The notes under the pieces were generated by a model. The model had not been told where the DNA came from, ran no database searches, and saw only the letters and a list, made by a program, of their open reading frames with translations. Below, piece by piece: positions 9,476 to 18,346 of a stretch of DNA of 41,094 bases (positions within the stretch are counted from its first letter, which is position 1; each line of letters opens with the position of its first letter). Source of the DNA: an uncultured Opitutia bacterium (GTDB lineage: Bacteria; Verrucomicrobiota; Verrucomicrobiia; Opitutales; UBA953). The position numbers were made by a program, and so were the translations under genes. The stretch is taken from NCBI GenBank assembly GCA_903850885.1, contig CAINMU010000125.1, positions 1 through 41,094 of the forward strand. Reading direction: 5' to 3'.

Positions 9476-10170
9476 GCGGAGGAGCGGCTACCGTACAACG
9501 CGGAGCCAATACGGAGACAAGTAGAACCTGCTGCGACCGCGGATTCAAGGTCTCCGCTCATCCCCATCGATAATTCCGGCAGAGCGACCCCAAAACTCGC
9601 GGCCAGCGTATCGCGACACTGCCGAAGATTCGTGAAAGTTCGTTCGGCGACAGCTGGATCATCGGAAAGCGGCGCGACTGCCATCAGCCCGGTCACTCGC
9701 AAGGCGGGCTGAGCCATTGCCACCTCAAGCAGCCGGGGCGCCTCCGTTAAGTCGCAGCCGAACTTGGCTGGATCATGCCCCGCATTCACTTGCAGCATGA
9801 TCTCCCGGACAAGCCCAAGCTCAGCCGCCAAGCGGCCTAACCGGGCCACCAGTTCAGCCGAATCCACCGTCTGCAAGACATCGAAGACCTGGAGCGCCTG
9901 CTTCGCCTTGTTAGACTGGAGATGCCCAATCAATTCCCAACGAAGCTCGGCGGGGGCCGAAGGTCGTTTGGTTTCCGCCTCCTGCACGCGGTTTTCTGCG
10001 ACCGACCTTAATCCGGACTGATAGGCCCAAATCGCCGCCTCAACGGGGTTGGTTTTGGTGACCGGAAGAAGACGCACGGAGGCCGGATTTCGGTTACACT
10101 GGGCACAGGCTTGCCTGATACGGGCCTGAAGCCCTTCGTAATTGACCTTAAACTGGTCGTAGGTGACCAT
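9472..10170 (-). CDS. yggS: YggS/PROSC-family pyridoxal phosphate homeostasis protein
   Basis: Fold type III PLP-binding protein that controls free vitamin B6 levels and has no known enzymatic activity. The PLP lysine is K39 in LLPVTKTNP, equivalent to the family AVSKTK. Other marks are ENRVQEAETKR, the WELIGHLQSNKAK motif (family WHfIGxLQxNK), LQVNAGHDPAKFG and the C-terminal SMGMSGDLESAVAAGSTCLRIGSALYG phosphate-binding segment. Length is 232 aa. It has a 140-bp upstream region shared divergently with the LysR gene, and the recN start overlaps its stop. Confidence 0.94.
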   Translation of the reverse strand: MVTYDQFKVNYEGLQARIRQACAQCNRNPASVRLLPVTKTNPVEAAIWAYQSGLRSVAENRVQEAETKRPSAPAELRWELIGHLQSNKAKQALQVFDVLQTVDSAELVARLGRLAAELGLVREIMLQVNAGHDPAKFGCDLTEAPRLLEVAMAQPALRVTGLMAVAPLSDDPAVAERTFTNLRQCRDTLAASFGVALPELSMGMSGDLESAVAAGSTCLRIGSALYGSRSSA

Positions 10171-10264
10171 TTAGACCAATGGGAAGGAGAAAGGGGCGGG
10201 AGTCAACGTTGGCTGCCCCTGAACGAAGCCACGGGGGGCAAATCCATGATAAGTAAAACTACAC

Positions 10265-10293
10265 TTGAAGCCTTAACCCATTAGATTTATTAA
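10265..10293 (+). promoter_or_regulatory. Possible sigma70-type promoter for the LysR gene
   Basis: TTGAAG (10265-10270) and TATTAA (10288-10293) are separated by 17 bp in an AT-rich pocket. The implied transcript would begin about 12 nt before the ATG at 10312. Consensus matches are 4/6 in each box; the call is by eye. Confidence 0.35.
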
Positions 10294-10311
10294 TCATGGT
10301 ACCGCACCCCC

Positions 10312-11214
10312 ATGCACATCGAGAACCTGAAAATCTTCCGTGACCTCGTGGATAACGAGAGCTTCTCCAAGGCCGCCAAACTAAACGCCATCACGCAGTC
10401 AGCCGTGAGCCAGCAGCTTCGTTCGATGGAAAAACATTTCAACGTCCTCATCGTCGACCGCAGTCAAAAGCAGTTTCGCCTGACGCGCGAAGGCCGGAGT
10501 CTCTACGAGGCCTCGAAGGACATCCTTAACCGCTACGAACAGGTCGTCAGCGAAATGCAAGAGATGCGCAAAGTCGTCAGCGGTACCGTGCATATTTCCT
10601 CGATTGTTTCCATCGGCCTGCACGAACTGCCGCCGCATGTGAAAAGTTTCATGCAGGAATTCCCGCACGTGAACGTAAGGGTAGAATACCGTCGCTCCAA
10701 CCTCGTCTACGAAGACGTGATTTCCAATGCCGTAGATTTCGGCCTGGTGGCTTTCCCGCAAAAAGTCCGCCAAGTAGAAATCACCCCGTTCATGGAAGAC
10801 CAATTGGTCGCCATCTGCTCCCCGCGCCATAAACTCGCGGGTAAGAAAGAAATCGACCTAATCGAATTACAGGGCGGTAAATTCATCGGCTTCGACCAAG
10901 ACATGCCGACGCGCAAAGCGCTGGATCAATTCTTCCGCGAACAGCGGATCGAATTGGAGCCGACGATGGAGTTTGATAATATCGAGACCCTGAAACGTGC
11001 CGTCGAAGTGGATGCGGGCGTCGCGCTGGTGCCCGAAGGGACGATCCGGCAAGAAGTCGAACAGGGCACCCTCGTCATGCTCCGCCTTCGCGATCGTCGC
11101 GTAGCCCGTCCCCTGGCCATCTTACATCGCAAAGGGCGCGTGCTCACGCCAGCCATGAAGCGTTTCATGACGCACTTACTCAATAGCGCCGGCGGCAAAG
11201 AACACGCGGCTTAA
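10312..11214 (+). CDS. LysR-family transcriptional regulator
   Basis: LysR-type regulator of 300 aa. The N-terminal winged helix-turn-helix (residues 1-60) has LKIFRDLVDNESFSKAA and the recognition helix TQSAVSQQLRSMEKH. A linker helix follows (about 62-88), then a periplasmic-binding-protein-like effector domain (about 92-290) with VDFGLVAFP and VDAGVALVPEG. The DNA-binding part resembles the CysB/CysL/CbbR-like group, but the inducer and targets cannot be read from sequence. LysR regulators often control a divergent gene, which here would be yggS-recN across 141 bp. The two uncharacterised genes that follow are on the opposite strand, so they are not in its operon. Its stop codon abuts the stop of the next gene with no spacer. 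Confidence 0.93.
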   Translation: MHIENLKIFRDLVDNESFSKAAKLNAITQSAVSQQLRSMEKHFNVLIVDRSQKQFRLTREGRSLYEASKDILNRYEQVVSEMQEMRKVVSGTVHISSIVSIGLHELPPHVKSFMQEFPHVNVRVEYRRSNLVYEDVISNAVDFGLVAFPQKVRQVEITPFMEDQLVAICSPRHKLAGKKEIDLIELQGGKFIGFDQDMPTRKALDQFFREQRIELEPTMEFDNIETLKRAVEVDAGVALVPEGTIRQEVEQGTLVMLRLRDRRVARPLAILHRKGRVLTPAMKRFMTHLLNSAGGKEHAA

Positions 11215-11820
11215 TTAGACGCGTTTTTCGCGAGCCATCCGGAGACAAAGAATAAACCCTGGTAGGGCTTGGGCGAACAGGAAGCCTGCACCGATCCCTA
11301 ATAAGGCGTCGGCATCCCTGCCATGCATCGCCATCAGGGCGGCGCTCCACCAGACTAAAGCCCCCAGCAACGGCTCCCACGCCCGACGCATGGCCGCCTG
11401 GGTCATCGACCAACTTCCAAGCAAGGCGGCGGATAATCCGGCCGTAGCCGCAAGCGTGATTAAGTTCAGCCCCAGATGGGCGTATGCCACGAAAGCTAAG
11501 GCCACCACGAGTCCCAGCAAACCGGCCGAGCCCACCCTCACCTGCGTCGGGAAAAAACGAAAGGCAATGCGGTGGGCATGCAGATAATAAGCCGTAGCGA
11601 CGAGCGCCATCGTGAGCGTGAGCGTCCAAATATAAATGAGCCCATTCACGGGAATTGCAAAACGCCCAATCGCCCATTGAGCCAGGAAGCATTTTGCTAA
11701 GATCAAAGCCCAGAGAGCGCCGAGGCGATCGATGACCAGCGCCTCCCGATACGCTCTTTCCACCGAAAGCGAAAGTTCCGTCGCCTGACCAGCTGGTAAT
11801 GAAGTAAGGGTGTCGGACAT
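11215..11820 (-). CDS. Uncharacterised multi-pass membrane protein
   Basis: Not recognised. The 201 residues begin with a soluble segment of about 35 residues. About five or six hydrophobic stretches follow, near residues 38-56, 63-80, 95-113, 117-135, 148-165 and 172-190, ending in a basic cytoplasmic tail REKRV. No enzymatic or transporter motif is visible. It starts 3 bp after the stop of the 482-residue gene, so the two form a transcription unit and presumably act together. The stop codon directly abuts that of the LysR gene. Confidence 0.7.
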   Translation of the reverse strand: MSDTLTSLPAGQATELSLSVERAYREALVIDRLGALWALILAKCFLAQWAIGRFAIPVNGLIYIWTLTLTMALVATAYYLHAHRIAFRFFPTQVRVGSAGLLGLVVALAFVAYAHLGLNLITLAATAGLSAALLGSWSMTQAAMRRAWEPLLGALVWWSAALMAMHGRDADALLGIGAGFLFAQALPGFILCLRMAREKRV

Positions 11821-11823
11821 CGG

Positions 11824-13272
11824 TTAGACGGACCAGAGTTTCAGGCTTTTGATGGCGACGGCGACCGCGGGAGGCACTTCTTGCTCCCATCCAGGCGTCC
11901 CCGCGCGGATTCGCTGGGCTAAGGTTCGCGGCTGGCAAGCCATGGCGATCGGGTCAGCGCCGGAAATCGGCACGAGAAACCCGTTATTCAGCAGGTGTTG
12001 GAATAACCCGGACACGCTCGGCCGCATCTGAATATCATTTGCGGTGGCGATGGCGTTTTCATCCACGTTGTAACTTTCTGGGAAGCAAACCTTGCAAGCC
12101 ACCGGGTCAAGGACCAGCCGGCGGAGCTGATCGCCACGCATCGGGTACACCATAACCCTCACCCCATCCTTAAAGAGGCGCCCGCATGACTCCAAAACGC
12201 CGCCCTCCAGGTGGACGTAGTGCTCCGGGTTAAACAAATCGACGAGGTTGTTCATGCCCGCGACCAAAGTGATGCTCCCCGTGGTGTGCATGCGGAAATA
12301 AGCCGGCATCCGATACCATCCGCGGTGGCGCGTGACTAATAACGGATGCTGCATCGCGCCGACCAAACGGATGCGGTCAATCAATTCAGATTCCGGATGC
12401 GAGTCAGCTCCGATGCACATCTCGAAAAGAGGCAGGACATCCCTGCCAGCGTCCGGCAGGCTGCGCATCGCACAGGCCAACATATCCTCGTTCACCAAAG
12501 ATACGGGACGGAACGTACCACGCGCCACCAGGACCGATTTCTTATAAAGGTATTCGCTTGGGACTTCTGGATTGCCCTCCGGGCCGAATAAAACGGCGTC
12601 CGTCAAGCCCAGCCGGACCAGCCGCAACGCCGTCGCCCGATTATCAAAAGCGTTGAAAGCCGGGCCGGAGAAATGGGCGAACTCGACCTCGACGCGCTTC
12701 ACGCCTACCTCATCCACCAAAGCCAGGAGAAATTCGTCGACGCTGGCGCGTGCATTCAAAGACGCGTGGATAAGATTCACGCCAACCACCCCCAGCGCAT
12801 CCTGCTGGCGATTCGCATCCTTATCCCACAGTCGGAGGTGAATCAGAACCTCGCTGGGAGGCGAGAGGGGCTCCGACTGGAAGCGAATCCCGATCCAGGA
12901 GTGTCCCTGCCCTTTTTCGTCATGCGGAGTCGTCGCCACCGTATCCGCGAAGGCGAAAAATCTCGTCTGCGGACCCCGCTCCGGAGCCAATCGGTCGACC
13001 AGCAAGCCGTATTCGTGATTCAGCATCTGCTCCAACCGTTCGCGCGAAACATACCGACGCGGGTGCCCGTAAATGGCGTCACTTACGCGCATATCGTAAG
13101 CCGACATGCTTTTAGCCACGGTTCCGGAGGCACCCCCCGCCTTAAAGAAATGGCGAACGACTTCCTGCCCCGCGCCAATTTCAGCGAACGCCCCATACGC
13201 GGAACGGTCCAAGTTGATCGTCAGCGCCTTGCGTGAAGTGGCTGCACCAACATCCTGAGAAGAATCGAGCAT
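11824..13272 (-). CDS. Conserved protein of unknown function, 482 aa
   Basis: I recognise the N-terminal pattern AEIGAGQEVVRHFF..GGASGTVAKSMSAYDM as a widely conserved bacterial family. As far as I recall, databases give it unreliable product names such as TonB receptor or adenylyltransferase. No signal peptide, membrane segment or P-loop is visible, so it is probably cytoplasmic. Conserved-looking blocks include RFFAFADTV near 110, the acidic/aromatic SGPAFNAFDNRATAL segment near 208, and LPLFEMCIGADSHPE near 290. It is the first gene of a unit with the membrane protein at 11215 and is divergent from sppA across 135 bp. I assign no function. Confidence 0.75.
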   Translation of the reverse strand: MLDSSQDVGAATSRKALTINLDRSAYGAFAEIGAGQEVVRHFFKAGGASGTVAKSMSAYDMRVSDAIYGHPRRYVSRERLEQMLNHEYGLLVDRLAPERGPQTRFFAFADTVATTPHDEKGQGHSWIGIRFQSEPLSPPSEVLIHLRLWDKDANRQQDALGVVGVNLIHASLNARASVDEFLLALVDEVGVKRVEVEFAHFSGPAFNAFDNRATALRLVRLGLTDAVLFGPEGNPEVPSEYLYKKSVLVARGTFRPVSLVNEDMLACAMRSLPDAGRDVLPLFEMCIGADSHPESELIDRIRLVGAMQHPLLVTRHRGWYRMPAYFRMHTTGSITLVAGMNNLVDLFNPEHYVHLEGGVLESCGRLFKDGVRVMVYPMRGDQLRRLVLDPVACKVCFPESYNVDENAIATANDIQMRPSVSGLFQHLLNNGFLVPISGADPIAMACQPRTLAQRIRAGTPGWEQEVPPAVAVAIKSLKLWSV

Positions 13273-13407
13273 GCAATCACGTTAACTCGGTCTAGGACGG
13301 AAACGAGCGGAAACCTGAAACAATCTAGCCTCTTTTGATTGGCGAAAAGACCACACCCTAATACAGTTTAGGCAAATCCTTACCCCAAGCGTTCTCTCCA
13401 TAAAGTC

Positions 13408-15213
13408 ATGAAAGATTTTCTAAAGTCAGTCCTCGCCTCCGCCCTAGGCACGTTCATCGCCGGTATGGCGACTTGCGCCCTCGTCGTCATCGCCGTTGTC
13501 GCCCTCGTCAGCTCTGCCGGCAATCGGCCAGAGGTCGCTATTGCCGTCGTCAAACCCAAGACCGTCTTAGTGGTCGGCAACGACCTCAGCATTAATGACA
13601 CTCCCGCTTTCGGCACCCCCGGACTGAGTGATCTCTTCGGCGGCGGCGCCGGACCGACCCTTGATCTGCTGCGTGCCTTGGAAGCTGTCGACCTCGCCGC
13701 TAAAGATAAAAATATCGTGGGACTGCTGCTTTCCGGCCATCTCCAAGCTGGCTTGGTGCAAAAAGCCGAATTACGCCAAGCCATTGTTGAATTCAAAAAA
13801 ACGGGTAAGCCCGTCATCGCTTGGATTGAAAATGGCTCTCAAGGCGAGTTCTACATGGCCAGTATTGCTGATAAGATTTATATCCACCCAGCCGGCGAAG
13901 TTGAATTCAAGGGTCTGGCCTCTTTTAATACGTATTATGGCGAAACCTTCAAGCGTTTCGGCGTCGGCGTCCAAGTCACGAAAGTCGGTAAGTATAAATC
14001 CGCCGTCGAACCCTTTCTGGGCGACCGCATGAGTGAGCCCGCCCGCGAACAAGAAGAGCTGCTACTCGGCAATATCTGGAAGCGCGTCATCGCGGATGTC
14101 GCTTCCGCCCGGAAGCTTTCGCAAGCCGCTCTGATTCGGGCCGCCAATACCGGTGGAGTCTTCAATGCGGAAAAAGCCTTGAGCCTGAAGCTTGTCGACG
14201 GGGTCCTCCAACGAGACGAACTCATCGAACGCATGCGTAAAGCGGGGGCTGGAGCCGACGAGAGCAATACCTCCTTTCGCCAGGTTTCACTGAACAAATA
14301 TGCTAATAAGGTGAAATTTCCTCAAGGGGGTGGTCGCATTGCCGTCGTCTACGCCGAAGGGGAAATCGTCGATGGCTGGGGTTCGCCTGAAGACGTCGGC
14401 GGCGACCGTCTGGCCCGCGATCTCCGTATTCTTCGCGGCGACGACAACGTCAAGGCTATCGTCCTGCGGGTGAACAGCCCAGGCGGTTCGGCCTTTGCGA
14501 GCGATATCGTCGCCCGGGAGGTCAGCCTCCTTCGCACTAAAGGTCTTCCGGTGGTGGTCTCGATGGGCGACGTGGCCGCCAGCGGCGGGTATTATATCGC
14601 CGCCAAAGGGAGCGTGATCATGGCGGACCCTTCCACTATCACCGGCTCCATCGGGGTCTTCGGCTTACATTTTAATTATGAAGAACTGGCTAAGAAAATC
14701 AACCTAGGCACCGATGGCGTAAAGACGGCACGCTACGCTGATCTTCTGGAGATGCACCGCGCCGCCAGTCCTGAAGAATTAGCCGTTATCCAAATCATGG
14801 TCGATGGGGTGTACGAAGACTTTCTTAAAATCGTAGCTGAAGGACGCAAGATGAACCGGGACGACGTGCATGAAATCGCCCAGGGCCGCGTCTGGATCGG
14901 CAGCATGGCGAAAGACATTAAACTTGTCGATCGCTTCGGCGGTCTGCGCGATGCGATCAAACTCGCGGCGCAAATGGCGAAATTAAATTCCGTCGAAATC
15001 ATCCAAGTACCCAGCCTGCATGCCGGCCGAGAAACTTTCCTTCAGAAAATTCTTTCCAATGACGACAATGAGTCGCCCTTGTTTGCCAAAACTTCGGGTC
15101 ATGACCCCGCCCTGCTCTTCCTCCGCTCCCATCTTGAAATATTACGCTCCCTGCGGGCCCTCAACGACCCCAAGGGCGTTTATTTAAGCTGTCCTGCCAA
15201 GCCCATCCGCTGA
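13408..15213 (+). CDS. sppA: Signal peptide peptidase SppA, 67K type
   Basis: Membrane-bound serine protease that degrades cleaved signal peptides. At 601 aa it has the duplicated S49 architecture of E. coli SppA (618 aa). An N-terminal membrane anchor spans about residues 13-36. The general-base lysine is K197 in KVGKYKSAVEPF in the first repeat, and the catalytic serine is S392 in DVAASGGYYIAAK in the second repeat. VNSPGGSAFASD precedes the serine as in the family. Both catalytic residues are intact. The upstream 135 bp contain TTGATT and TAATAC 18 bp apart (13335-13364), a weak promoter candidate. The gene ends 9 bp from the stop of the convergent M48 protease gene. Confidence 0.95.
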   Translation: MKDFLKSVLASALGTFIAGMATCALVVIAVVALVSSAGNRPEVAIAVVKPKTVLVVGNDLSINDTPAFGTPGLSDLFGGGAGPTLDLLRALEAVDLAAKDKNIVGLLLSGHLQAGLVQKAELRQAIVEFKKTGKPVIAWIENGSQGEFYMASIADKIYIHPAGEVEFKGLASFNTYYGETFKRFGVGVQVTKVGKYKSAVEPFLGDRMSEPAREQEELLLGNIWKRVIADVASARKLSQAALIRAANTGGVFNAEKALSLKLVDGVLQRDELIERMRKAGAGADESNTSFRQVSLNKYANKVKFPQGGGRIAVVYAEGEIVDGWGSPEDVGGDRLARDLRILRGDDNVKAIVLRVNSPGGSAFASDIVAREVSLLRTKGLPVVVSMGDVAASGGYYIAAKGSVIMADPSTITGSIGVFGLHFNYEELAKKINLGTDGVKTARYADLLEMHRAASPEELAVIQIMVDGVYEDFLKIVAEGRKMNRDDVHEIAQGRVWIGSMAKDIKLVDRFGGLRDAIKLAAQMAKLNSVEIIQVPSLHAGRETFLQKILSNDDNESPLFAKTSGHDPALLFLRSHLEILRSLRALNDPKGVYLSCPAKPIR

Positions 15214-15222
15214 GTATAACCC

Positions 15223-15996
15223 TTAGGGCTTACTTGGCATCTGCGCCTTGGCTTCGGGCAGCCAAGCTTGCAGCTGTTTGATGCGCGTGGCGTCCGCTGG
15301 GTGCGTGGAAAGGAATTCGGGAGGGCGTGACCCGCCTATCTTGGCAAACCGAGCCCAGAAGGCCGGCGCCGCCTCGGGATTGTAGCCCGCTCGGGCCATG
15401 AACATCAACCCGAGGTGGTCAGCCTCAGACTCGTGGCTGCGGCTGAAAGGAAGCAGAATCCCGACTTGGGCGCCCACCCCAACGGCAGCCATCCAGGTCG
15501 CTCGAGTCTGGGAGGACTTATTCTTAGTCGCCTCATCGGTGATCGCCGCGACCATCGCGACGCCGAGGCCTTGAGAAATCCGTTCGGCGCCATGTCGGCA
15601 GATGACGTGCGAGACTTCGTGGCCAAGAATGACCGCAATATCATCATCCGTCGGAGCATATTGGAACATACCGGAATTAAAACCGATTCTCCCTCCCGGC
15701 ATCGCGAAGGCATTCGGGCTCTTGTCGTCAATGATCGCAAATTCCCACTTCGCAGCCGGTGGCAAGACTCCGCTGCGGTCATCGCGACGGGCGGAAGCGA
15801 CGATCTTGAGGCCGATTTCCTTGATTTTTGCCAGGCGCGCGTCGTTGGGCAATTTCTTCATCTTTGAAAATTCGCCAGACGACATCGAAGCCACTTCTGA
15901 TTCGTTCACCATGATGAATTGGGAGCGACCAGTAACCGGTGCGTTCTGACAGGCGACCAAACCGAGGGCGACCAGCGATAGGACAAGGAAGCGCAT
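15223..15996 (-). CDS. M48-family metalloprotease, predicted lipoprotein (LoiP/YcaL-like)
   Basis: Zinc protease of 257 aa. The start at 15996 gives a lipoprotein signal peptide with lipobox LVAC and Cys16 as the lipidated residue. The frame is open farther to 16173, but that extension overlaps the kinase gene and has no signal peptide. The zinc site HEVSH is at residues 126-130, and the third ligand lies in HESEADHLG (about 188-196). Family relatives sit in the periplasm or on the inner face of the outer membrane and take part in envelope quality control. It starts 8 bp after the Wzc-like kinase stop, so it is part of that operon. An M48 protease here may process or police the export machinery; that is inference. 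Confidence 0.9.
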   Translation of the reverse strand: MRFLVLSLVALGLVACQNAPVTGRSQFIMVNESEVASMSSGEFSKMKKLPNDARLAKIKEIGLKIVASARRDDRSGVLPPAAKWEFAIIDDKSPNAFAMPGGRIGFNSGMFQYAPTDDDIAVILGHEVSHVICRHGAERISQGLGVAMVAAITDEATKNKSSQTRATWMAAVGVGAQVGILLPFSRSHESEADHLGLMFMARAGYNPEAAPAFWARFAKIGGSRPPEFLSTHPADATRIKQLQAWLPEAKAQMPSKP

Positions 15997-16004
15997 CGCC
16001 GTGA

Positions 16005-18335
16005 TCAAGCTTTCGGGGGCTCTTCCGCAGGTGGCGCCTCCGCGGCATCGGTGTAATATTTGCGATACGAAGAATCGTAAGAGTCCGTGTAGGTCGATGC
16101 CATCCGAAGGGACATGCGATTGAGCACTACGCCGAGCAGCGGTGCACCGGCTTCGCGCAAACGAGCCAGACACGATAGCGCGTTGCGCATATTCACGACA
16201 TTGAAGCGCACGACATAAAGGACACCGTCTATCTTGGGAAGCACGTGCAGCGCGTCGGACACCGCTCCGATCGGCGGAGAGTCAATGAAGATGCGGTCGT
16301 AACGACCGCGCAGCTCATCGATCATTGCGGTGAACTTCGGATTATTAATAACCTGCGTCGGGTTTTTGCAGCTCATCCCCACGGGAAGCACGTCAAGCCC
16401 TGGGGCCACTTCCTTCACGATGGCTTCATCCAACGTCATTTCGCCGTTAAACCATCGGCTGATACCTGAGTCGCCCGTGAAACCAAGGGAAGGTCCGACG
16501 TTAGGCAAACGAAGGTCGGCATCGATGACCAGCACGCGTTCGGCATGTTGGGCGAAAACCAGCGCCAAGTTCGTCGCGATAAAAGTCTTACCTTCGCTGG
16601 GTCGCGTCGAAGTGACCAGGAATACCTTGCTGGCAGTGATTGTCTGATTGACCTTCATCGCCGAGTAGAGGGCGCGAATTGCTTCCGCAGCGATTTTGTC
16701 CTTGTCCTGCCGAGCGAGCAAAGCCCGGTCCGGACCCGTCGTAACTGCCACCTTGGGCACCGTACCTAACAAGGGGAGACCGAGCCCGCCTTCGACATCC
16801 CGGGCGGATTTGATGCGGTCATCGAAAGTCCCCATCAGGACGATGAGGCCGACCCCGAAGAAAACGCCCAAGCCTAGGCCCATCAAAGCATTGAAATAGT
16901 AATTCTTGTTGATGGGCTTATCGGCCACTGACGGCATATCGAGCACCCGAATGGAAGTGCTCGTCCCCGAAGTTGAGGAACGTAGTTTGGCCTCCTCGTA
17001 GCTTAATTTTAAACGGCTCAGGAATTCTTCGCTGGCACGCACGTCTTTATCCACCCGCTCCAATTCCACATTGGCGGCTTGGAGTTTGGAAATCTCTTCT
17101 TCTTTCGTGCCCAAATTCCGGATAATGGCCTCCGACCGAGATTTGGCATTCTGCAAGGACGCCTGAATCCGATTCACTGAGAGGATGACCGCTTGATCCA
17201 GTTCCTTGCGCGTCTGGTCGAGTTGCTCGCGGTTTAAGATCAACGTAGGATGTTGGTCCGTATATTTCTTTTCCATCGTGCTTAAGGTCACCTTCAAATC
17301 CGTGACCTTGGAGACGAGCGTTGACACTCGCTCATCCGTGCGCACTTGGGCGAGGTCACACGGATCTTTTCCGGCTTTCTTATATTCCTGAAGAAGCGCG
17401 CAAATAATTTCCAGCTCATCGATCTGCTTTCGCGCCTCTTCGCGGTCCTTCACCAAAACCGCCCGTTCAGCCGTGAGCGTGTTAGTGTCTTTAGCGATTG
17501 AGAGCAGTTTCTGATTCCGGATGATCTCATTCTTCTGCTCATAAAGCTTACGCACCTTGTCTTCCAATGACTCGATTTCGATGCGGGCTTTTTCGACGAG
17601 TGGGTTGGTGATCGTTAGACGCTCGTCTTCGCTGTATTTCTGAATCGCTTCGCAAAACAACCGCGCCACCTGGCGGGCCAGGTCGCGGTTCGGGTGCGTG
17701 AACTCCACGTTCACGACCAAAGTCTGACGCTGCGGATTGACGCCTCGCTGCCGGGCGAAAACTTCCTGCTCCGTCAATGGACCACTGAAGACATTGCCCA
17801 TCTGGTAGGGCTCGAGCACCATCTTTTTTTCCGCCGTGGTGAGGCGCTTTGAAACGCCTTCGATGATGGTGGCGCTCCGCATCGCTTCGACTGCGGTGAA
17901 GAAGTCGTCGTTGCCGACGATCTTGAAATTATCTTCCGCCGCCGAGTTGCCACCCCCGATATTAGGCGTCAGGCGAAAGATTCGCAGTCGGCCCGTGGCT
18001 CGATATTCGGGCATCGTGTTATAGGTAAAGAGCAGGCCGACGGTGACAAAGATTAGCGCAGAGAGGATAATCCACCAGAAGCGCTCGCGCAACATGGCGA
18101 GGTAAGCCATGACTGGGTTGGCAGCTTCGCCCGCCCCGTAACGACCGTAGCCGTAACTGGCATTACCATTCCCGGGATTCCCGTAGCCGGGGTTACCACC
18201 GCCGTAATTGCCGGCACCGTAGGAACCATAGCCACTGCCGTAATTTCCCTGATTACCATAGGAGCCGTAACCCCGACCGCCCCGCGAGTTGCCTTCGGCT
18301 GGTGGTTTTTCGGGCGTAGGATTTGGTTGCTCCAT
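16005..18335 (-). CDS. Wzc-like polysaccharide copolymerase / bacterial tyrosine autokinase with Gly-Tyr-Asn-rich N-terminal tail
   Basis: Inner-membrane chain-length/export protein fused to a BY-kinase, 776 aa. Order: a low-complexity Gly/Tyr/Asn/Ser tail (19-69) with ten tyrosines; TM1 (about 86-105); a Wzz periplasmic domain with long coiled-coil helices (about 245-450); TM2 (about 480-502); and the kinase domain. The kinase has Walker A STRPSEGKT (576-584), Walker A' VLVIDADLR (601-609) and Walker B RIFIDSPP (681-688). A C-terminal tyrosine cluster (Y749, Y753, Y757, Y760, Y761) precedes a Pro/Glu-rich end. It starts 11 bp after the Wza-like gene. Autophosphorylation of the tail presumably gates polymer export as in E. 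coli Wzc. The N-terminal tail is not part of the usual family architecture. Confidence 0.93.
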   Translation of the reverse strand: MEQPNPTPEKPPAEGNSRGGRGYGSYGNQGNYGSGYGSYGAGNYGGGNPGYGNPGNGNASYGYGRYGAGEAANPVMAYLAMLRERFWWIILSALIFVTVGLLFTYNTMPEYRATGRLRIFRLTPNIGGGNSAAEDNFKIVGNDDFFTAVEAMRSATIIEGVSKRLTTAEKKMVLEPYQMGNVFSGPLTEQEVFARQRGVNPQRQTLVVNVEFTHPNRDLARQVARLFCEAIQKYSEDERLTITNPLVEKARIEIESLEDKVRKLYEQKNEIIRNQKLLSIAKDTNTLTAERAVLVKDREEARKQIDELEIICALLQEYKKAGKDPCDLAQVRTDERVSTLVSKVTDLKVTLSTMEKKYTDQHPTLILNREQLDQTRKELDQAVILSVNRIQASLQNAKSRSEAIIRNLGTKEEEISKLQAANVELERVDKDVRASEEFLSRLKLSYEEAKLRSSTSGTSTSIRVLDMPSVADKPINKNYYFNALMGLGLGVFFGVGLIVLMGTFDDRIKSARDVEGGLGLPLLGTVPKVAVTTGPDRALLARQDKDKIAAEAIRALYSAMKVNQTITASKVFLVTSTRPSEGKTFIATNLALVFAQHAERVLVIDADLRLPNVGPSLGFTGDSGISRWFNGEMTLDEAIVKEVAPGLDVLPVGMSCKNPTQVINNPKFTAMIDELRGRYDRIFIDSPPIGAVSDALHVLPKIDGVLYVVRFNVVNMRNALSCLARLREAGAPLLGVVLNRMSLRMASTYTDSYDSSYRKYYTDAAEAPPAEEPPKA

Positions 18336-18346
18336 AAAATTAGTGA

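Noticed and set aside
11180-11938. A 252-residue minus-strand frame overlapping the membrane protein gene
   Set aside because: It is an alternative frame of the region covering the ends of two well-packed genes and reads as Arg/Ser/Pro-rich noise.
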